Shown piece after piece: positions 34,270 through 44,316 of a stretch of 64,000 nt of DNA (position 1 is the first letter of the stretch; each line of letters opens with the position of its first letter). The stretch covers positions 62,001 through 126,000 of the forward strand of contig CBDBOO010000009.1 of NCBI GenBank assembly GCA_965208385.1. Reading direction: 5' to 3'. Both the position numbers and the translations under genes were made by a program. Source of the DNA: Endozoicomonas sp965208385 (GTDB lineage Bacteria; Pseudomonadota; Gammaproteobacteria; Pseudomonadales; Endozoicomonadaceae). The notes under the pieces were generated by a model. It ran no database searches. It was not told the origin of the DNA and saw only the letters and a list, made by a program, of their open reading frames with translations.

Positions 34270-35484
34270 TTATCGAACCTGATCCAAATAGCCATACTCG
34301 TCCAGCCTGCGTAACCAGCGCGGTGCATTCTTCCTAACCATCAAACCCTCGTAATCAGTGTCAGGATCAATATAAGGCTGTCGTTTCTTGAGTAAGGTAT
34401 AAATCACACGAATCAGTTTATGTGCAATGGCAATCAGACTTCGTTTGTGACCCCTGCGGATCACCAGACTCTGATATTTACCCTTGAACTGACTCTTGGT
34501 CTTGATCGCTGCATTCGCCACTTCGCACAGTGTCGTTTTGATCATCTTATTCCCTTTTCGGGTTCGACCACTTTTACGCTTGCCTGCGCTTTCATTATTG
34601 CCCGGGCAGAGTCCGGCCCAGGAAGCAATCTCCTTCATGCCGCCAAACTGACTCATATCATCACCTATTTCTGCGATCAGTGCTGCGGCACTCATCTCAC
34701 CGACTCCGGGGAGAGTTTGCAGAATTTGCCAGGCTTCTTTCCAAGACTGAACCGTACTCAGAATCTGGACTTCCAGCTTCTGCTGCTGTTCATTCAGGAA
34801 ATTAATGTGATCCCGGATATCTTTCAGCACAATAAGATGAGAAGGGGATAACTTCTCGTCCATACTGTCCATCAGCTGTTTTCTGTCTGCCTTCAGACGG
34901 CCATCCGCTTTCTTGATAATATCCTGAAGGGATTCACCATCAATCAGGGCGTTCACCATGCGCTGACCTGACTTGCCGTTGATGTCACTGATCAGGCCGC
35001 CGAGTCGAATACCGCTGTCGTCTAGCGTTTTATGAAGACGGTTCTTCTCATTGGCTATTTGCTTGACCATTGTATCTCGTCGGCGAGTCAGCAAACGCAG
35101 CTGTTCCTGATCCGGATGTGGCACAAAACTCGGACGAACCAGACCACAATGGGCAAGGTGAGCGAGCCACTGACTGTCCAGTGTATCGGTCTTGCGACCG
35201 GGTACATTCTTGACGTGTCGGGCATTCACCACCCAGGGCTTCAGATCACGACCAATGATGGACGCATAAATACTTTTCCAGTAAACACCCGTACTCTCCA
35301 TTACGACCAGATCGATCTGATGCTGTTGAAGGAACTGGCACATTAATTCCCGATCTTTGCGGAAAGTACCAAATTCACGGGTTAATACTTGAATGTCGCC
35401 TTCTGGCATTTCTTTGCGAACGGCAACCATGACCATCATTTTATGGACATCAATGCCTGCACAGTTTTTCACAATGGGTTGCAT
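34270..35484 (-). CDS. IS110 family transposase (DEDD recombinase), copy 2
   Basis: This is the duplicate of the gene at 31201, offset by exactly 3069 bp, with an identical predicted protein of 404 residues, including the DEDD motifs and the Transposase_20 domain. Its leader at 35485-35793 is the second copy of the candidate bridge RNA region. Because the duplication boundary lies just downstream of the gene, its right-hand IS110 terminus is the only complete one. Confidence 0.93.
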   Translation of the reverse strand: MQPIVKNCAGIDVHKMMVMVAVRKEMPEGDIQVLTREFGTFRKDRELMCQFLQQHQIDLVVMESTGVYWKSIYASIIGRDLKPWVVNARHVKNVPGRKTDTLDSQWLAHLAHCGLVRPSFVPHPDQEQLRLLTRRRDTMVKQIANEKNRLHKTLDDSGIRLGGLISDINGKSGQRMVNALIDGESLQDIIKKADGRLKADRKQLMDSMDEKLSPSHLIVLKDIRDHINFLNEQQQKLEVQILSTVQSWKEAWQILQTLPGVGEMSAAALIAEIGDDMSQFGGMKEIASWAGLCPGNNESAGKRKSGRTRKGNKMIKTTLCEVANAAIKTKSQFKGKYQSLVIRRGHKRSLIAIAHKLIRVIYTLLKKRQPYIDPDTDYEGLMVRKNAPRWLRRLDEYGYLDQVR

Positions 35485-35833
35485 CGTCTATGCTCCAAAG
35501 GTTCACGGAGGAACAGCAGAGCCTGACGGACTGGATCGGATCGCCATAGTCTCACTTGGAGAAAAGGGCTGTTTGCCGTGCATTCAATGTTCCAGAAATG
35601 GAGCCTTGATGGTGCCAGTTCTGAACCATGAGATAAGCGAGGGTGCGAACGATCCAGCCCAGGTCAATTTGTATTCAGGGTCTAAAAGCCACTGCAAAAA
35701 CATCGACCACTGTCAGGCTCTGCATCAGATACATTGTGGCAGAGTATTATTTTCATGCTGCAGGGTGACCGAAAATACGGTCATGAAGATTTGTGTGCTG
35801 AATAATTAGCCAAACAGAGAAAGTTAGTGCCAA

Positions 35834-36745
35834 ATGAGATCGCCCTGGCTGAAAGAGGCAACAACCAGTGCAGTTGCCCAACAAATGAAGCTTAGCTGGA
35901 ATGCCATCGACGGTATCCAACAGCGTGCAGTAGCGAGAGGTCTGGCACGCAGAGTACACGACAATCCCAAACGGTTAGCCGTTGACGAAACCTCATTCCA
36001 GAAGAGGCGTGAGTACGTCACTGTGGTTACAGATCATGAAAAAGGCATTGTTTTACATTTGGCCGACAACCATAAAGCTGACAGCCTCAATGAGTACTTT
36101 GAGACCCTGACGCCAGACCAGAAAGCCGGTATTGAATGCGTTACCATGGATATGTGGAAGCCCTTTATCAAGGCAGTCACATTGCATGTGCCAGAAGCCA
36201 GGGAGCGAATAGCATTTGACAAGTTCCATGTTGCCCAGTACTTAGGCAATGCGGTCAATAAAGTTCGCATAGAAGAGCACAAAGCGCTTATGTCTACAGG
36301 GTCAGACTTACTCAAAGGTACCCGGTTTGACTGGCTAACAAATCCTGAAAATATGAGCGATGAAAAGTGGGAAGCGTTCGAGCCGTTGCGTGATTCAAAG
36401 CTGAAAACAGCACGAGCCTGGGCCATCAAAGAGATGGCGATGACACTGTGGAATTACACATCACGAGCTTGGGCTATCAAGGCATGGAAACGGTGGCTGA
36501 GCTGGGCACTGAGGTGTCGGCTTGAACCTGTTCGTAAAGTGGCCAAGATGATCAAAGAACACCTGTGGGGAATTATTAACGCAATAGTTCTGAAAGCCGA
36601 CAATGGCCGTGCAGAAGGCATGAATGGAAAGATACAGCGACTCAAGGGTCGAGCCTACGGCTACAGAAACAGAGAAAGGTTCAAAACTGCAATTTACTTT
36701 CATTGTGGTGGCCTTGATCTTTATCCAAGAGGGGTGAATCGCTGA
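35834..36745 (+). pseudogene. ISL3 transposase, C-terminal part (copy 3)
   Basis: This is the unit 2 counterpart of 32765-33676. It lacks the zinc finger and follows a second MITE right half (about 35794-35847) and its flank GCTGAAAGAG. Unlike unit 1 it keeps 'HKALMSTG' and 'RDSKLK', as in the intact copies, so the unit 1 changes arose after duplication. The ISL3 right end and GAAAGTAG follow at about 36774-36782. Confidence 0.85.
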
Positions 36746-36986
36746 AATTTACCCACACAATCTGAGGTAGAGCCGAAAGTAGTAGTGAGACTACATTAAG
36801 AAATGTACAAACACTCAACCAGAACGCTCTGCGCGTTCCCGTCTTATATCCCCGCCCGATTGGGCGAGGGTTTACGACGATTTTGCTAACTGGCAAGTTG
36901 GTAAGAGCGAGCCCGCCCCTTTCGTTCAACCAGTTTTTCACTTTCAGCTAGGAATAAGAGGGACATCCGAATAAGAGGGACATCCA

Positions 36987-37333
36987 GTGCGCCGAGATAA
37001 ATCGGCAAGAGATTGAAGGTGAAAGTCCTTCATCCGGTAAGGTCTAGCAATCCGCCGGAGTGCCGGCCCATCGGAACCCCGAGTCATGGGCGGTTGTCAG
37101 TAATGGCAATGGTTAAGTGTTGACAGGGGAAGGTACAGGCTCTGCTTTTAATTTGAGAATGAGCTCCGAAACCATCATCGAGAACGCCGACCTTGTTGGA
37201 TGAGGGGGAAGGCAATACGACAGAATCACGTTATTGCAAGTGTTCCTGTTGGTTCTCCGGAGTCAGTAGACCTGGTGCATGTACTGATGTCTTTTGTGCA
37301 CCCTTCTTTCAAATAAGCGGGAGACCCTGTCAC
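36987..37333 (+). mobile_element. group II intron 5' end, fragment 2
   Basis: It is the same intron start as at 33918 but continues about 80 bases further, through CTCCGGAGTCAGTAGACCTG, matching the copy near 7 kb. It is then cut by IS4 copy 2 at 37334. Domain I sequence only. Confidence 0.75.
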
Positions 37334-38833
37334 TCGATTCTGCAGTTTTTCATGCTTGACAATCAGGCCGCATCCAGCAGTTCAAATTTTCTGGCATGAG
37401 CCTTGAGTGATTCCGTAGGTTCTTGTTTGCCAAGGTCTCGTCCCGCCATGTGCCTGCTGGAGTCTCGTACGGGCAGAACGCCCTTCAAGGCTTGGACCAG
37501 GGCCTCCAAAGCGCTTTCCGGGTCTTCTGAGGTCACCACTTCTTTGGCGGTATCCACCAGGGCTTCAGCTTTGAGGTGTTCGATCAGACAGCCTGCGGGC
37601 AACCCGGGCTGCTTGTTCTTAAGCCGGACGGATTGCTCAGGATGCAGCAACAGTAAATGTTCGCACAGGAGGCTCAGGATCAGGCCACGCCTGGAACCCT
37701 CTACACCTCGCTGTTTGCTCAGTCTGTTCCAGCCTCCATGGGCTTTCCAATCCTGGATAAAAACCTCGACCAACCACCTCAGCGTATAAAATCGGGCTAT
37801 ATCGGCGTGGTGCCATGACATGTCAGAGGCAACAAGATAACGGTACTCTTCTTCATCTTCATACTTGAGAGCCACCACAAAACGACGTTTGCCATGTGCC
37901 TTGACGTACAGTCGAGCAGCCCGCATCGTTACCCTCTTGGGTTTGCCTCCCCGGATGATTAACTGGGTTTCTACGCCTTTCTGTCGGGCAAAATACTCTT
38001 TGACCGTAGCCTCAGAATTTCTGCTGGCAACTTTCTGGTTGGAGCGTAACTGGCTGACTACCTGCGCCTTGCCTGTGATAGCAGAAGCTTTCTCCATAAA
38101 TTCGCCCGTGCCATAGAGAGCATCAGCCAGAACGCCCTTGATCTTTACGTCAGGAAAAGCGTTAACAAATTCCTGAGCCATCTCTAATGCTAGTGCCTGC
38201 ATAGTTGGATAGCGCTGATGATCAGGCTTTGGCCGCTTGGGACGTTGTTTTTTAACAACCCCCTGCTGCTTAAGCTGTTTGTCCTGTTTTCTCCAGGCGG
38301 ACAGCGCAGGGTCTGGCACGAAAAAACGGAACCCTACAGGAACCGTGATGGTATCGGTGACCAGAACCATAAAGACCAACTCCTGGCCATTGAAGTAACC
38401 ACCAGTGGCTTTATCTTTGATCTTGTGAGTGCCTGCAATCCGGGTCGTTCTTTTCGATCTTTTCTTGCCTGTATCGTCAAAATCAAGGGCACCACCGTTG
38501 ATATCGTAGTGGCTCAGGATGTTGCGAATACTGGCCTCCAACAAGAGGTTCCATGCAATTTTTGCGGAATAAAATATCCAGCACAGCCGAGTGGACTTGA
38601 ACTTGCCGAGGCTCCTGCGTTCAAACGCAGCCCAGTTGAGGGTTTCCGCAATGATGACACCTACGATCATCACGCCCAACATGGTCTTCTGTATTGTGGT
38701 GAGTCGAGCTGCAGGCTTGACGGATGTTAATGAATCGCTCAAGGCGTCGAGAAATTCGGTGACAACAGAAAGTGAACGGATCAACACAGGCGACACTTGA
38801 CGATGATGTATTCAAGGGCCATCTTATACCCGA
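37334..38833 (-). mobile_element. IS4 (type B) copy 2, one end lost
   Basis: The left end TCGATTCTGCAGTTTTT is present at 37334. The other end is missing: about 40 bases upstream of the transposase start the sequence changes to the IS1634 terminus at 38834, whereas copy 1 has about 157 bases there. This copy therefore cannot move by itself. Confidence 0.85.
37363..38796 (-). CDS. IS4 family transposase (type B), copy 2
   Basis: The 477-residue product is complete, with 'GALDFDDTGKKRSKRTTRIA', 'KGVLADALYGTGEFMEK' and the IS4 signature Y-x2-R-x3-E-x6-K in 'YTLRWLVEVFIQDWK'. It is nearly identical to copy 3 and clearly different from copy 1. The enzyme might still act on other copies' ends even though its own element lacks one terminus. 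Confidence 0.92.
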   Translation of the reverse strand: MSPVLIRSLSVVTEFLDALSDSLTSVKPAARLTTIQKTMLGVMIVGVIIAETLNWAAFERRSLGKFKSTRLCWIFYSAKIAWNLLLEASIRNILSHYDINGGALDFDDTGKKRSKRTTRIAGTHKIKDKATGGYFNGQELVFMVLVTDTITVPVGFRFFVPDPALSAWRKQDKQLKQQGVVKKQRPKRPKPDHQRYPTMQALALEMAQEFVNAFPDVKIKGVLADALYGTGEFMEKASAITGKAQVVSQLRSNQKVASRNSEATVKEYFARQKGVETQLIIRGGKPKRVTMRAARLYVKAHGKRRFVVALKYEDEEEYRYLVASDMSWHHADIARFYTLRWLVEVFIQDWKAHGGWNRLSKQRGVEGSRRGLILSLLCEHLLLLHPEQSVRLKNKQPGLPAGCLIEHLKAEALVDTAKEVVTSEDPESALEALVQALKGVLPVRDSSRHMAGRDLGKQEPTESLKAHARKFELLDAA

Positions 38834-38906
38834 CATTCACCACCTAACCTGACATTTTCCTGATTTCTGCTATTTATCAAAAAAGCAAATATCAGGAAAC
38901 AGCCTT

Positions 38907-39353
38907 ATGCCTCCTATTCAATATCGCACTCAGATTCAGAACATGGATCACCTCGGCCTGGTGGCAGGTATGTGCAAAGAGCTGGGCATAGCCGATCACA
39001 TTGACAGACGTGCACCCAAGGTAGCGGATGAATGGAATGTCTCCCACGGTGAAGCCATTGTCGGCATGATCCTCAATGGCCTCGGCTTTACGGGGCAATC
39101 TCTCCATATGTCCCCCCAGTTCTTTGCCAATAAACCTCTCAACAAACTGATCAGGGAAGGGATTAAACCAGAGCATTTAAACGACAAGATTCTGGGAAGA
39201 GCACTGGATGAACTCTTTGATCTGGATGTCAGTAAAGTCTATTTTGAGCTGGCTATCAAGGTTGCAACTCATCTCAAATTGCCTTGCGACGCGCTGAACC
39301 TTGATGGCACCGGCTTCCACGTCGATGGTCGTTATAATAGCGATAGCGATCTG
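38907..39353 (+). CDS. IS1634 family transposase, exon 1
   Basis: The first 149 codons ('MPPIQYRTQIQNMDHLGLVA') form the DUF4277-type N-terminal domain and the start of the catalytic region ('LNLDGTGFHVDG', first Asp). A good AGGAAA ribosome-binding site precedes the ATG. The frame meets the intron at 39354 on a codon boundary. Joined to 41232-42425 it gives a continuous 546-residue protein, the usual length of the family, so the gene is probably functional after splicing. Confidence 0.85.
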
Positions 39354-39876
39354 GTGTGACACGAGAGCAGAGTCGGTCTGCTCGTAACTGCAATTGAGAT
39401 GGAGGAGGGCCCTCCGGTGGCGGCTTCTGGAAGCAGCCATCAAACCGCCGTAAGCTGCGCTGATAAAGAGTCAGGGTGGTGAGCGTTACGGAAAAGGCGC
39501 AACAAGATTGCGTCAGGTATGAAGTCAGGAGATGAACGCAAGTGAACCACTGATGACGTGTCGTAAGCGTGATCATCGGCATCAAAAATGGGGTAGCAGA
39601 ACGGCTCCATGAAGAGTTCAGAAGTTATCCAGTTACTGTCTGAACGGTGTCCGGCATATAGGTGGCATGAACTGACTTCAGGCTCTTTTGTGGAACGTGG
39701 GAGCCTGTCGCTCTGGTGTTAAGGGAGTGAGCCAAGCAGATGAACTGTAGAGGCTTTGAGTACCAATACAGAGCACAGGGGAGGATCAGTCCGGTGTAGT
39801 GATGAAGCTTCTGTAATGGAAGTGGAGCGAAAGGACTGACTTATCCAGTGAAGGAAATAGATCAACCTTTTCAGAA

Positions 39877-41154
39877 ATGAATAATGGGATGAGTCTTATG
39901 TCTGAAACAAAACCGTTCACAATTTCTAAAGGGCTTGTTTGGCAAGCCTGGCTGAGAGTGAAAGCCAATAAAGGAACTGCTGGTGTTGATGGTCAGTCCT
40001 TGACTGACTTCGAAAGCAATTTAGGCGGCAACCTGTACAAACTATGGAACAGAATGTCATCGGGAAGTTACTTTCCTCCCCCCGTCAAACGTGTAGACAT
40101 CAAGAAAAAAGATGGAGGCACGAGACCGCTGGGAGTGCCGACAGTAGCAGACCGTGTAGCCCAAACCGTGGTTAAGCTGATAGTAGAGCCATTAGTGGAG
40201 CCTGTGTTTCACGAAAACTCCTATGGCTATAGGCCGAATCGTTCAGCGCATCAGGCGTTAGCGGTGGCCCGAAAACGATGTTGGCAAAGAGAATGGGTGA
40301 TTGATCTGGATATCAAAGGATTTTTTGATAATTTGGATCACAAGCTCATGATGCAAGCGGTGGAACACCACATAAAGGAACCTTGGGTATTACTGTACAT
40401 CAAACGTTGGTTACAAGCTCCAGTTGAAAACAGAGAAGGTAACAGAGTTGAGCGACCCGCAGGGATAGGCACTCCGCAAGGTGGAGTGATAAGTCCATTG
40501 CTGGCAAACTTGTTCATGCATTATGCGTTTGATCATTGGTTAGAGCGTCACATCCAGAATGTCTGGTTTGAGCGTTATGCCGATGATGCGCTAATCCACT
40601 GTTGCAGTAAGCAAGAAGCTGAGTTTGTACTGGAAGCAATAAGAGGTCGTTTATTCGACTGTGGTCTTACATTGCATCCGGTGAAAACAAAGCTGGTTTA
40701 CTGTAAAGCTTCGGGGAGACCGGAGAAGCATGAACACACGTCGTTTGATTTTCTCAGTTATACCTTCCGGGCCAGAATAGTTCGTAGCCGGTATGGGAAT
40801 TACTTCGCTGGTTTTCTTCCTGCAATGAGCAGAGCTGCGGCTCAGCGCATACGGGATACCATAAAAGAACTGGCTATTCCCACGAAACGATCAGGGTATT
40901 CACTTCCAGCGTTGGCAAAGCTGATCAATCCTTATGTTCAGGGTTGGATCAATTACTTTGGAGAATTCTACCCTTCAGAAATGAAGAAGGTTCTGTACTA
41001 CGTGGAAGAAACACTGGTTCGTTGGGCGATGGGCAAGTACAAGAAATTGCGGGGTCACAAAGTGCGAGCGGCTCGAACGTTGGGACGCATAGCGCGCAGA
41101 GTTCCCATGTTAATGGCACATTGGCGAATAGGCATGCTGCCAGCGGTTGGATAA
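39877..41154 (+). CDS. ltrA: group II intron reverse transcriptase/maturase
   Basis: The 425-residue product contains the RT blocks 'KANKGTAGVDGQSLTDF', 'RPLGVPTVADRVAQTVVKL', 'FHENSYGYRPNRSAHQAL', 'DLDIKGFFDNLDHKLMM' and 'GTPQGGVISPLLANLFMHY', with the catalytic YADD in 'FERYADDALIHC' (~residue 233). The maturase (domain X) part follows ('LAKLINPYVQGWINYFGEFY'). No HNH endonuclease domain follows, so insertion probably relies on nicks at replication forks. The protein both helps splicing and copies the intron into new DNA sites. All key residues are present. Confidence 0.93.
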   Translation: MNNGMSLMSETKPFTISKGLVWQAWLRVKANKGTAGVDGQSLTDFESNLGGNLYKLWNRMSSGSYFPPPVKRVDIKKKDGGTRPLGVPTVADRVAQTVVKLIVEPLVEPVFHENSYGYRPNRSAHQALAVARKRCWQREWVIDLDIKGFFDNLDHKLMMQAVEHHIKEPWVLLYIKRWLQAPVENREGNRVERPAGIGTPQGGVISPLLANLFMHYAFDHWLERHIQNVWFERYADDALIHCCSKQEAEFVLEAIRGRLFDCGLTLHPVKTKLVYCKASGRPEKHEHTSFDFLSYTFRARIVRSRYGNYFAGFLPAMSRAAAQRIRDTIKELAIPTKRSGYSLPALAKLINPYVQGWINYFGEFYPSEMKKVLYYVEETLVRWAMGKYKKLRGHKVRAARTLGRIARRVPMLMAHWRIGMLPAVG

Positions 41155-41157
41155 GAA

Positions 41158-41192
41158 GAGCCGGATGACGGGAGACTGTCAAGTCCGGTTCT
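41158..41192 (+). ncRNA. group II intron domain V
   Basis: GAGCCGGATGACGG pairs with a downstream ...GTCAAGTCCGGTTCT to form the 35-nt catalytic hairpin with its terminal loop and bulge. Domain VI and the 3' splice site follow within about 40 bases, ending at 41231. Confidence 0.8.
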
Positions 41193-41231
41193 GTGAGCGC
41201 CTGAAGGGGAGGTTCCTTTGGGCGACTCGAC

Positions 41232-42425
41232 AGCGATGAAGACCTCAACTGCATCAGGCTTTGCAAAGGTTACAGCCGGGATCACCGCCCGGATTTGAAC
41301 CAGGCCATATTGCTTCTGTTGACTGAAAACCGGGCAGGCATCCCGTTGTTTATGAAAGCAACCAGTGGCAATGTGACTGATAAGACCAGTTTCAAACAGG
41401 TGGTTTCCAAGCACTTGAAGAGTTTCAAAGCCGCACTGGAAGCCCGCTATTTTATTGGCGATGCAGCATTGTATGTGGCAGGGACAATCCAGGAACTTGA
41501 CCAGCAGGATCAGCTGTTTATTTCCAGAGTTCCTCTCAATATTGGTGCCGCCAAAGAGCTGGTAAGGAGTGCGCCTTCACGAACCATGAAAGCAGTGGAG
41601 GGGTTTGACCATTACGAAGCTACAGAAGTGTCGTCTAATTATGCGAACGTAGAGCAACGCTGGGTTTTGTTTCGCAACCAGCAACGCCAGGAAACCGAAC
41701 AGAAGACGCTGACAAGGCGTATGCAGAAAAAGTCTCTGAAAGAGTGCGAGAGACTGGAAAAGTTGAGCAAAAAAGCGTTCCAGTGCGAAGGGGAGGCCAT
41801 GGAAGCCTTTAGGCAATGGCAGAAGCAGTCTGAACTTTGTCAGGCTGAGGCTCAGGTTATCGCCAAGCCCTGCTACAAGAGCAAAGGACGACCTGTTAAT
41901 GGAGCGGAACCCGACCACCTGGAATATTACGTAACAAGTTGTTGCTCGATCGCTGTGCAAACCCGGCAGGATGCCGAAGCATCACTGGGTTGTTTTGTGC
42001 TGGCTACCAACGACATTAATACTACTCGACTGGACAGCGCTGAACTACTGAGGACGTACAAATCACAGCAACAGGTTGAACGAGGCTTTCGCTTTCTAAA
42101 AAGTCCGGACTTTCTGGTGTCTTCCCTCTATCTGAAGAAACCGGAACGCATTGAGGCATTGTTAATGGTGATGACACTTTGCCTGATGGTCTATGCTGCT
42201 ATCCAACATCGAATCCGTTATGAGTTGAAGAAGCAGAGCCGAACGTTCCCGGACATGAAGAAAAAGCCAGCCCAGAACCCAACGGGCAGATGGATTTTCT
42301 GCTGCTTTGATGGCATTTATGTGCAGACGATCAACGGAACGGAGAAGCACGTGATTGGCATCTCGGAGAATCAGGCGACAATTATCTTTATATTAGGGTC
42401 AACGTACCAATCAATTTATTCCTGA
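41232..42425 (+). CDS. IS1634 family transposase, exon 2
   Basis: After the intron the frame continues 'SDEDLNCIRLCKGYSRDHRP' and 'AILLLLTENRAGIPLFMKAT', then 'ARYFIGDAALYVAGTIQELD' (second Asp) and 'LRTYKSQQQVERGFRFLKSP' (Glu), closing the DDE site. The nominal Met at 41295 is internal, not a start. The C-terminus is normal ('ENQATIIFILGSTYQSIYS'). Confidence 0.85.
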   Translation, partial: SDEDLNCIRLCKGYSRDHRPDLNQAILLLLTENRAGIPLFMKATSGNVTDKTSFKQVVSKHLKSFKAALEARYFIGDAALYVAGTIQELDQQDQLFISRVPLNIGAAKELVRSAPSRTMKAVEGFDHYEATEVSSNYANVEQRWVLFRNQQRQETEQKTLTRRMQKKSLKECERLEKLSKKAFQCEGEAMEAFRQWQKQSELCQAEAQVIAKPCYKSKGRPVNGAEPDHLEYYVTSCCSIAVQTRQDAEASLGCFVLATNDINTTRLDSAELLRTYKSQQQVERGFRFLKSPDFLVSSLYLKKPERIEALLMVMTLCLMVYAAIQHRIRYELKKQSRTFPDMKKKPAQNPTGRWIFCCFDGIYVQTINGTEKHVIGISENQATIIFILGSTYQSIYS

Positions 42426-42656
42426 CTCAAGAGGGAGTGTGAGAGCAGCAAGATCAATGCACGGAGGCTTGTCCCTGTCATCTCCGGCTGCTGAAGGTGA
42501 GGTTTTTTCTTGTTTGTGTTTTTCATGAATGGATATCCATGAAAGGTTGATTGGGTACTCGTTATCAGGAGAAGTACGTTTATGCTTACAATAAGGTGGT
42601 CAAATTTCAAAACCCTTGCGCTGCAGGGGTAGGGGAAATATCAAAGTAGGTGGTGA

Positions 42657-44316
42657 ATGACGGATATAAAAGAACCTGTTCAGATTATCGATATAGCTGA
42701 GCTTCCGGCTAAAGCCATAGACATGGCGCGGGATAGTTTCACTACTGGATACCCTGGTGCCCTGAAGCGGTTAGCTAAGAGCCACAATGAACATAGCGCT
42801 GCCATATTGGCCAAAGCCATTATCAGCCGGTTTCATTATAAAGTACCGGTTCAGTGTAGTGAGAGAGACTTTATACAACGCATACAGGCGGCTACCCCTT
42901 ACCAATTGCACCCAGAAACGCTGAACCAGCTTAAACAGCAACTCAGTCGTTACTGCTTCAAGCAGTCCCAGATTATTCAGAATGAGTGCGGATTAAGTTG
43001 CAGTAAGAAAGCATCGCTGGCCGAAAACTATCATCCTGTGGCTGCGATCAATCCGAAATCAGTCTCTCTGGAAAAAGGGCAGATCACCCTGATCAAAGCA
43101 CCGCATGCTTCTGGGAAAACCAAGTTGCTATCGGGGTTGTCGCAACAGGCTTTGCATAAAGGAGATCGAGTTCTGGCCATTACCCATCTGGTGTCTCTGG
43201 CTCATGAGTTAGCAAGAAGACTGCAATTAGACAGTTATCTGGATATTCCAGAGCCCTTTATGGCGACGGTTAATCGTCTGGTGACCTGTATCAATAGCCT
43301 GTGTGCACCAAATGTCAGCCGGTTTCTGGAATCAGGTAAACCGGATGTTCTTTTTCTGGATGAATTCTCTCAGCACATCTCAGTTTTAGGTACCAGTCCG
43401 CACATCAAAGACCCCTCGATACTCTCTCGATATCTTGACTTGATTGAACAAACATCGACAGTGGTGATCTGCGATGCCGATCTGTCCTCATACCATGTAC
43501 GGTTATTGCAGGAATGGTTTCCAGAGAGACATATCCAGTTTTATGAAATGCCCTGTCTACGAGACAAAAATCTTGTCTGTGAGTTGAGCTCTGGGCAGAA
43601 AAATGCAAAGTCTGTGATAGAAAATCAATTACTGCCCTCTATATCTCAGGGACAAAAAGTTGCTATCACCACGGATAACAGAACGTATGCCAGTCAAACT
43701 GGAAAAACTGATAAAAAAGCAGTTTCCGGATACAGCGATGTTGCTGATACACGGTAAGAACCGTAACGAATCGGCGCAACGTCCTTTTCTCAAACAGTGC
43801 GATCAGGAAGCAGAGCGATATCAGGTCGTGATCTATACACCCGCCATCCAGTCTGGGCTGTCTATAAACGCACACTTTGATCAGGTCTTTGGTTTCTCTC
43901 ACAACATTGTGTTGCCCACCGATTTTGTGCAGATGCTCCGGCGTTTCCGTACGGTGAAGCAGTTCACCGTCGTCGCTGACCTGATTCCCGGTAAAAAGAG
44001 CAACGAAGACTGGCTGGCAAGAGTCAGTGCATTGCAGTGTGCTGAACGCTTTAGCAGCAACTCTGACGGTGTCGTCGTTGGAGAATACGACGGATTCTGT
44101 GAAGCAGAACGCAGCAGGCAGATGAAGTTAAAAGGGCTGGGCGGGAACGGTCTGTTCTACCTGATGCAGAACAGGGGATTCTCAATAGAGTATCTTCAGT
44201 CCTCTAATCCAACGGAATCCTTTGACCACGGTTGGAAAACCACAGAAGTAGAGGTAGAAAAAGAGGAGAGGGCGGCCATACATCAGCTATTCCCCATGCT
44301 TATACGACATCGGTAA
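42657..44316 (+). pseudogene. CyRepA1-like plasmid replication helicase, truncated and frameshifted
   Basis: The frame from 42657 has Walker A in 'ITLIKAPHASGKTKLLSG' and Walker B 'PDVLFLDEFSQHI', then helicase motifs. A frameshift near 43680 moves the reading to another frame ('KLEKLIKKQFPDTAMLLIHG'), which continues with 'VVIYTPAIQSGLSINAHFDQ' and 'FVQMLRRFRTVKQFTVV'. The pattern matches CyRepA1/origin-binding helicases of plasmids. The N-terminal primase part expected in this family is missing, lost at the IS1634 junction; the ATG at 42657-42659 is the last three bases of the IS. It was probably the replication protein of a plasmid or integrative element. Confidence 0.75.

Larger units (their letters stand above)
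31115..37252. repeat. 3069-bp tandem duplication (two units)
   Basis: Unit 1 is 31115-34183 and unit 2 is 34184-37252. Each holds a complete IS110, the right half of the MITE, the 3' three quarters of an ISL3, its GAAAGTAG flank and 266 bp of a group II intron 5' end. The units are almost identical; the ISL3 parts differ at a few bases (for example Thr versus Ala and Asn versus Asp in the transposase). Only unit 2 continues into the rest of the intron region. Confidence 0.9.
39354..41231 (+). mobile_element. complete group II intron inside transposase gene
   Basis: The intron starts GTGTGACACGAGAGCAG at 39354 and ends ...GGGCGACTCGAC at 41231. It encodes a reverse transcriptase/maturase and retains a domain V. 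Precise removal restores the transposase frame: 'NSDSDL' joins 'SDEDLNC'. This intron is distinct from the GTGCGCC-type intron fragments elsewhere in the window. Confidence 0.85.
38834..42659 (+). mobile_element. IS1634 family element carrying a group II intron
   Basis: The inverted ends read CATTCACCACCTAACCTGAC (38834) and, from the other strand at 42659, CATTCACCACCTACTTTGAT. Without the 1878-bp intron the element is about 1.95 kb, normal for the family. The left neighbour is a truncated IS4 and the right neighbour a plasmid replication gene; no target duplication is evident. Confidence 0.82.

Noticed and set aside
37193..37399. 68-residue reading frame spanning the intron fragment and the IS4 end
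   Set aside because: It crosses a mobile-element junction and resembles nothing.
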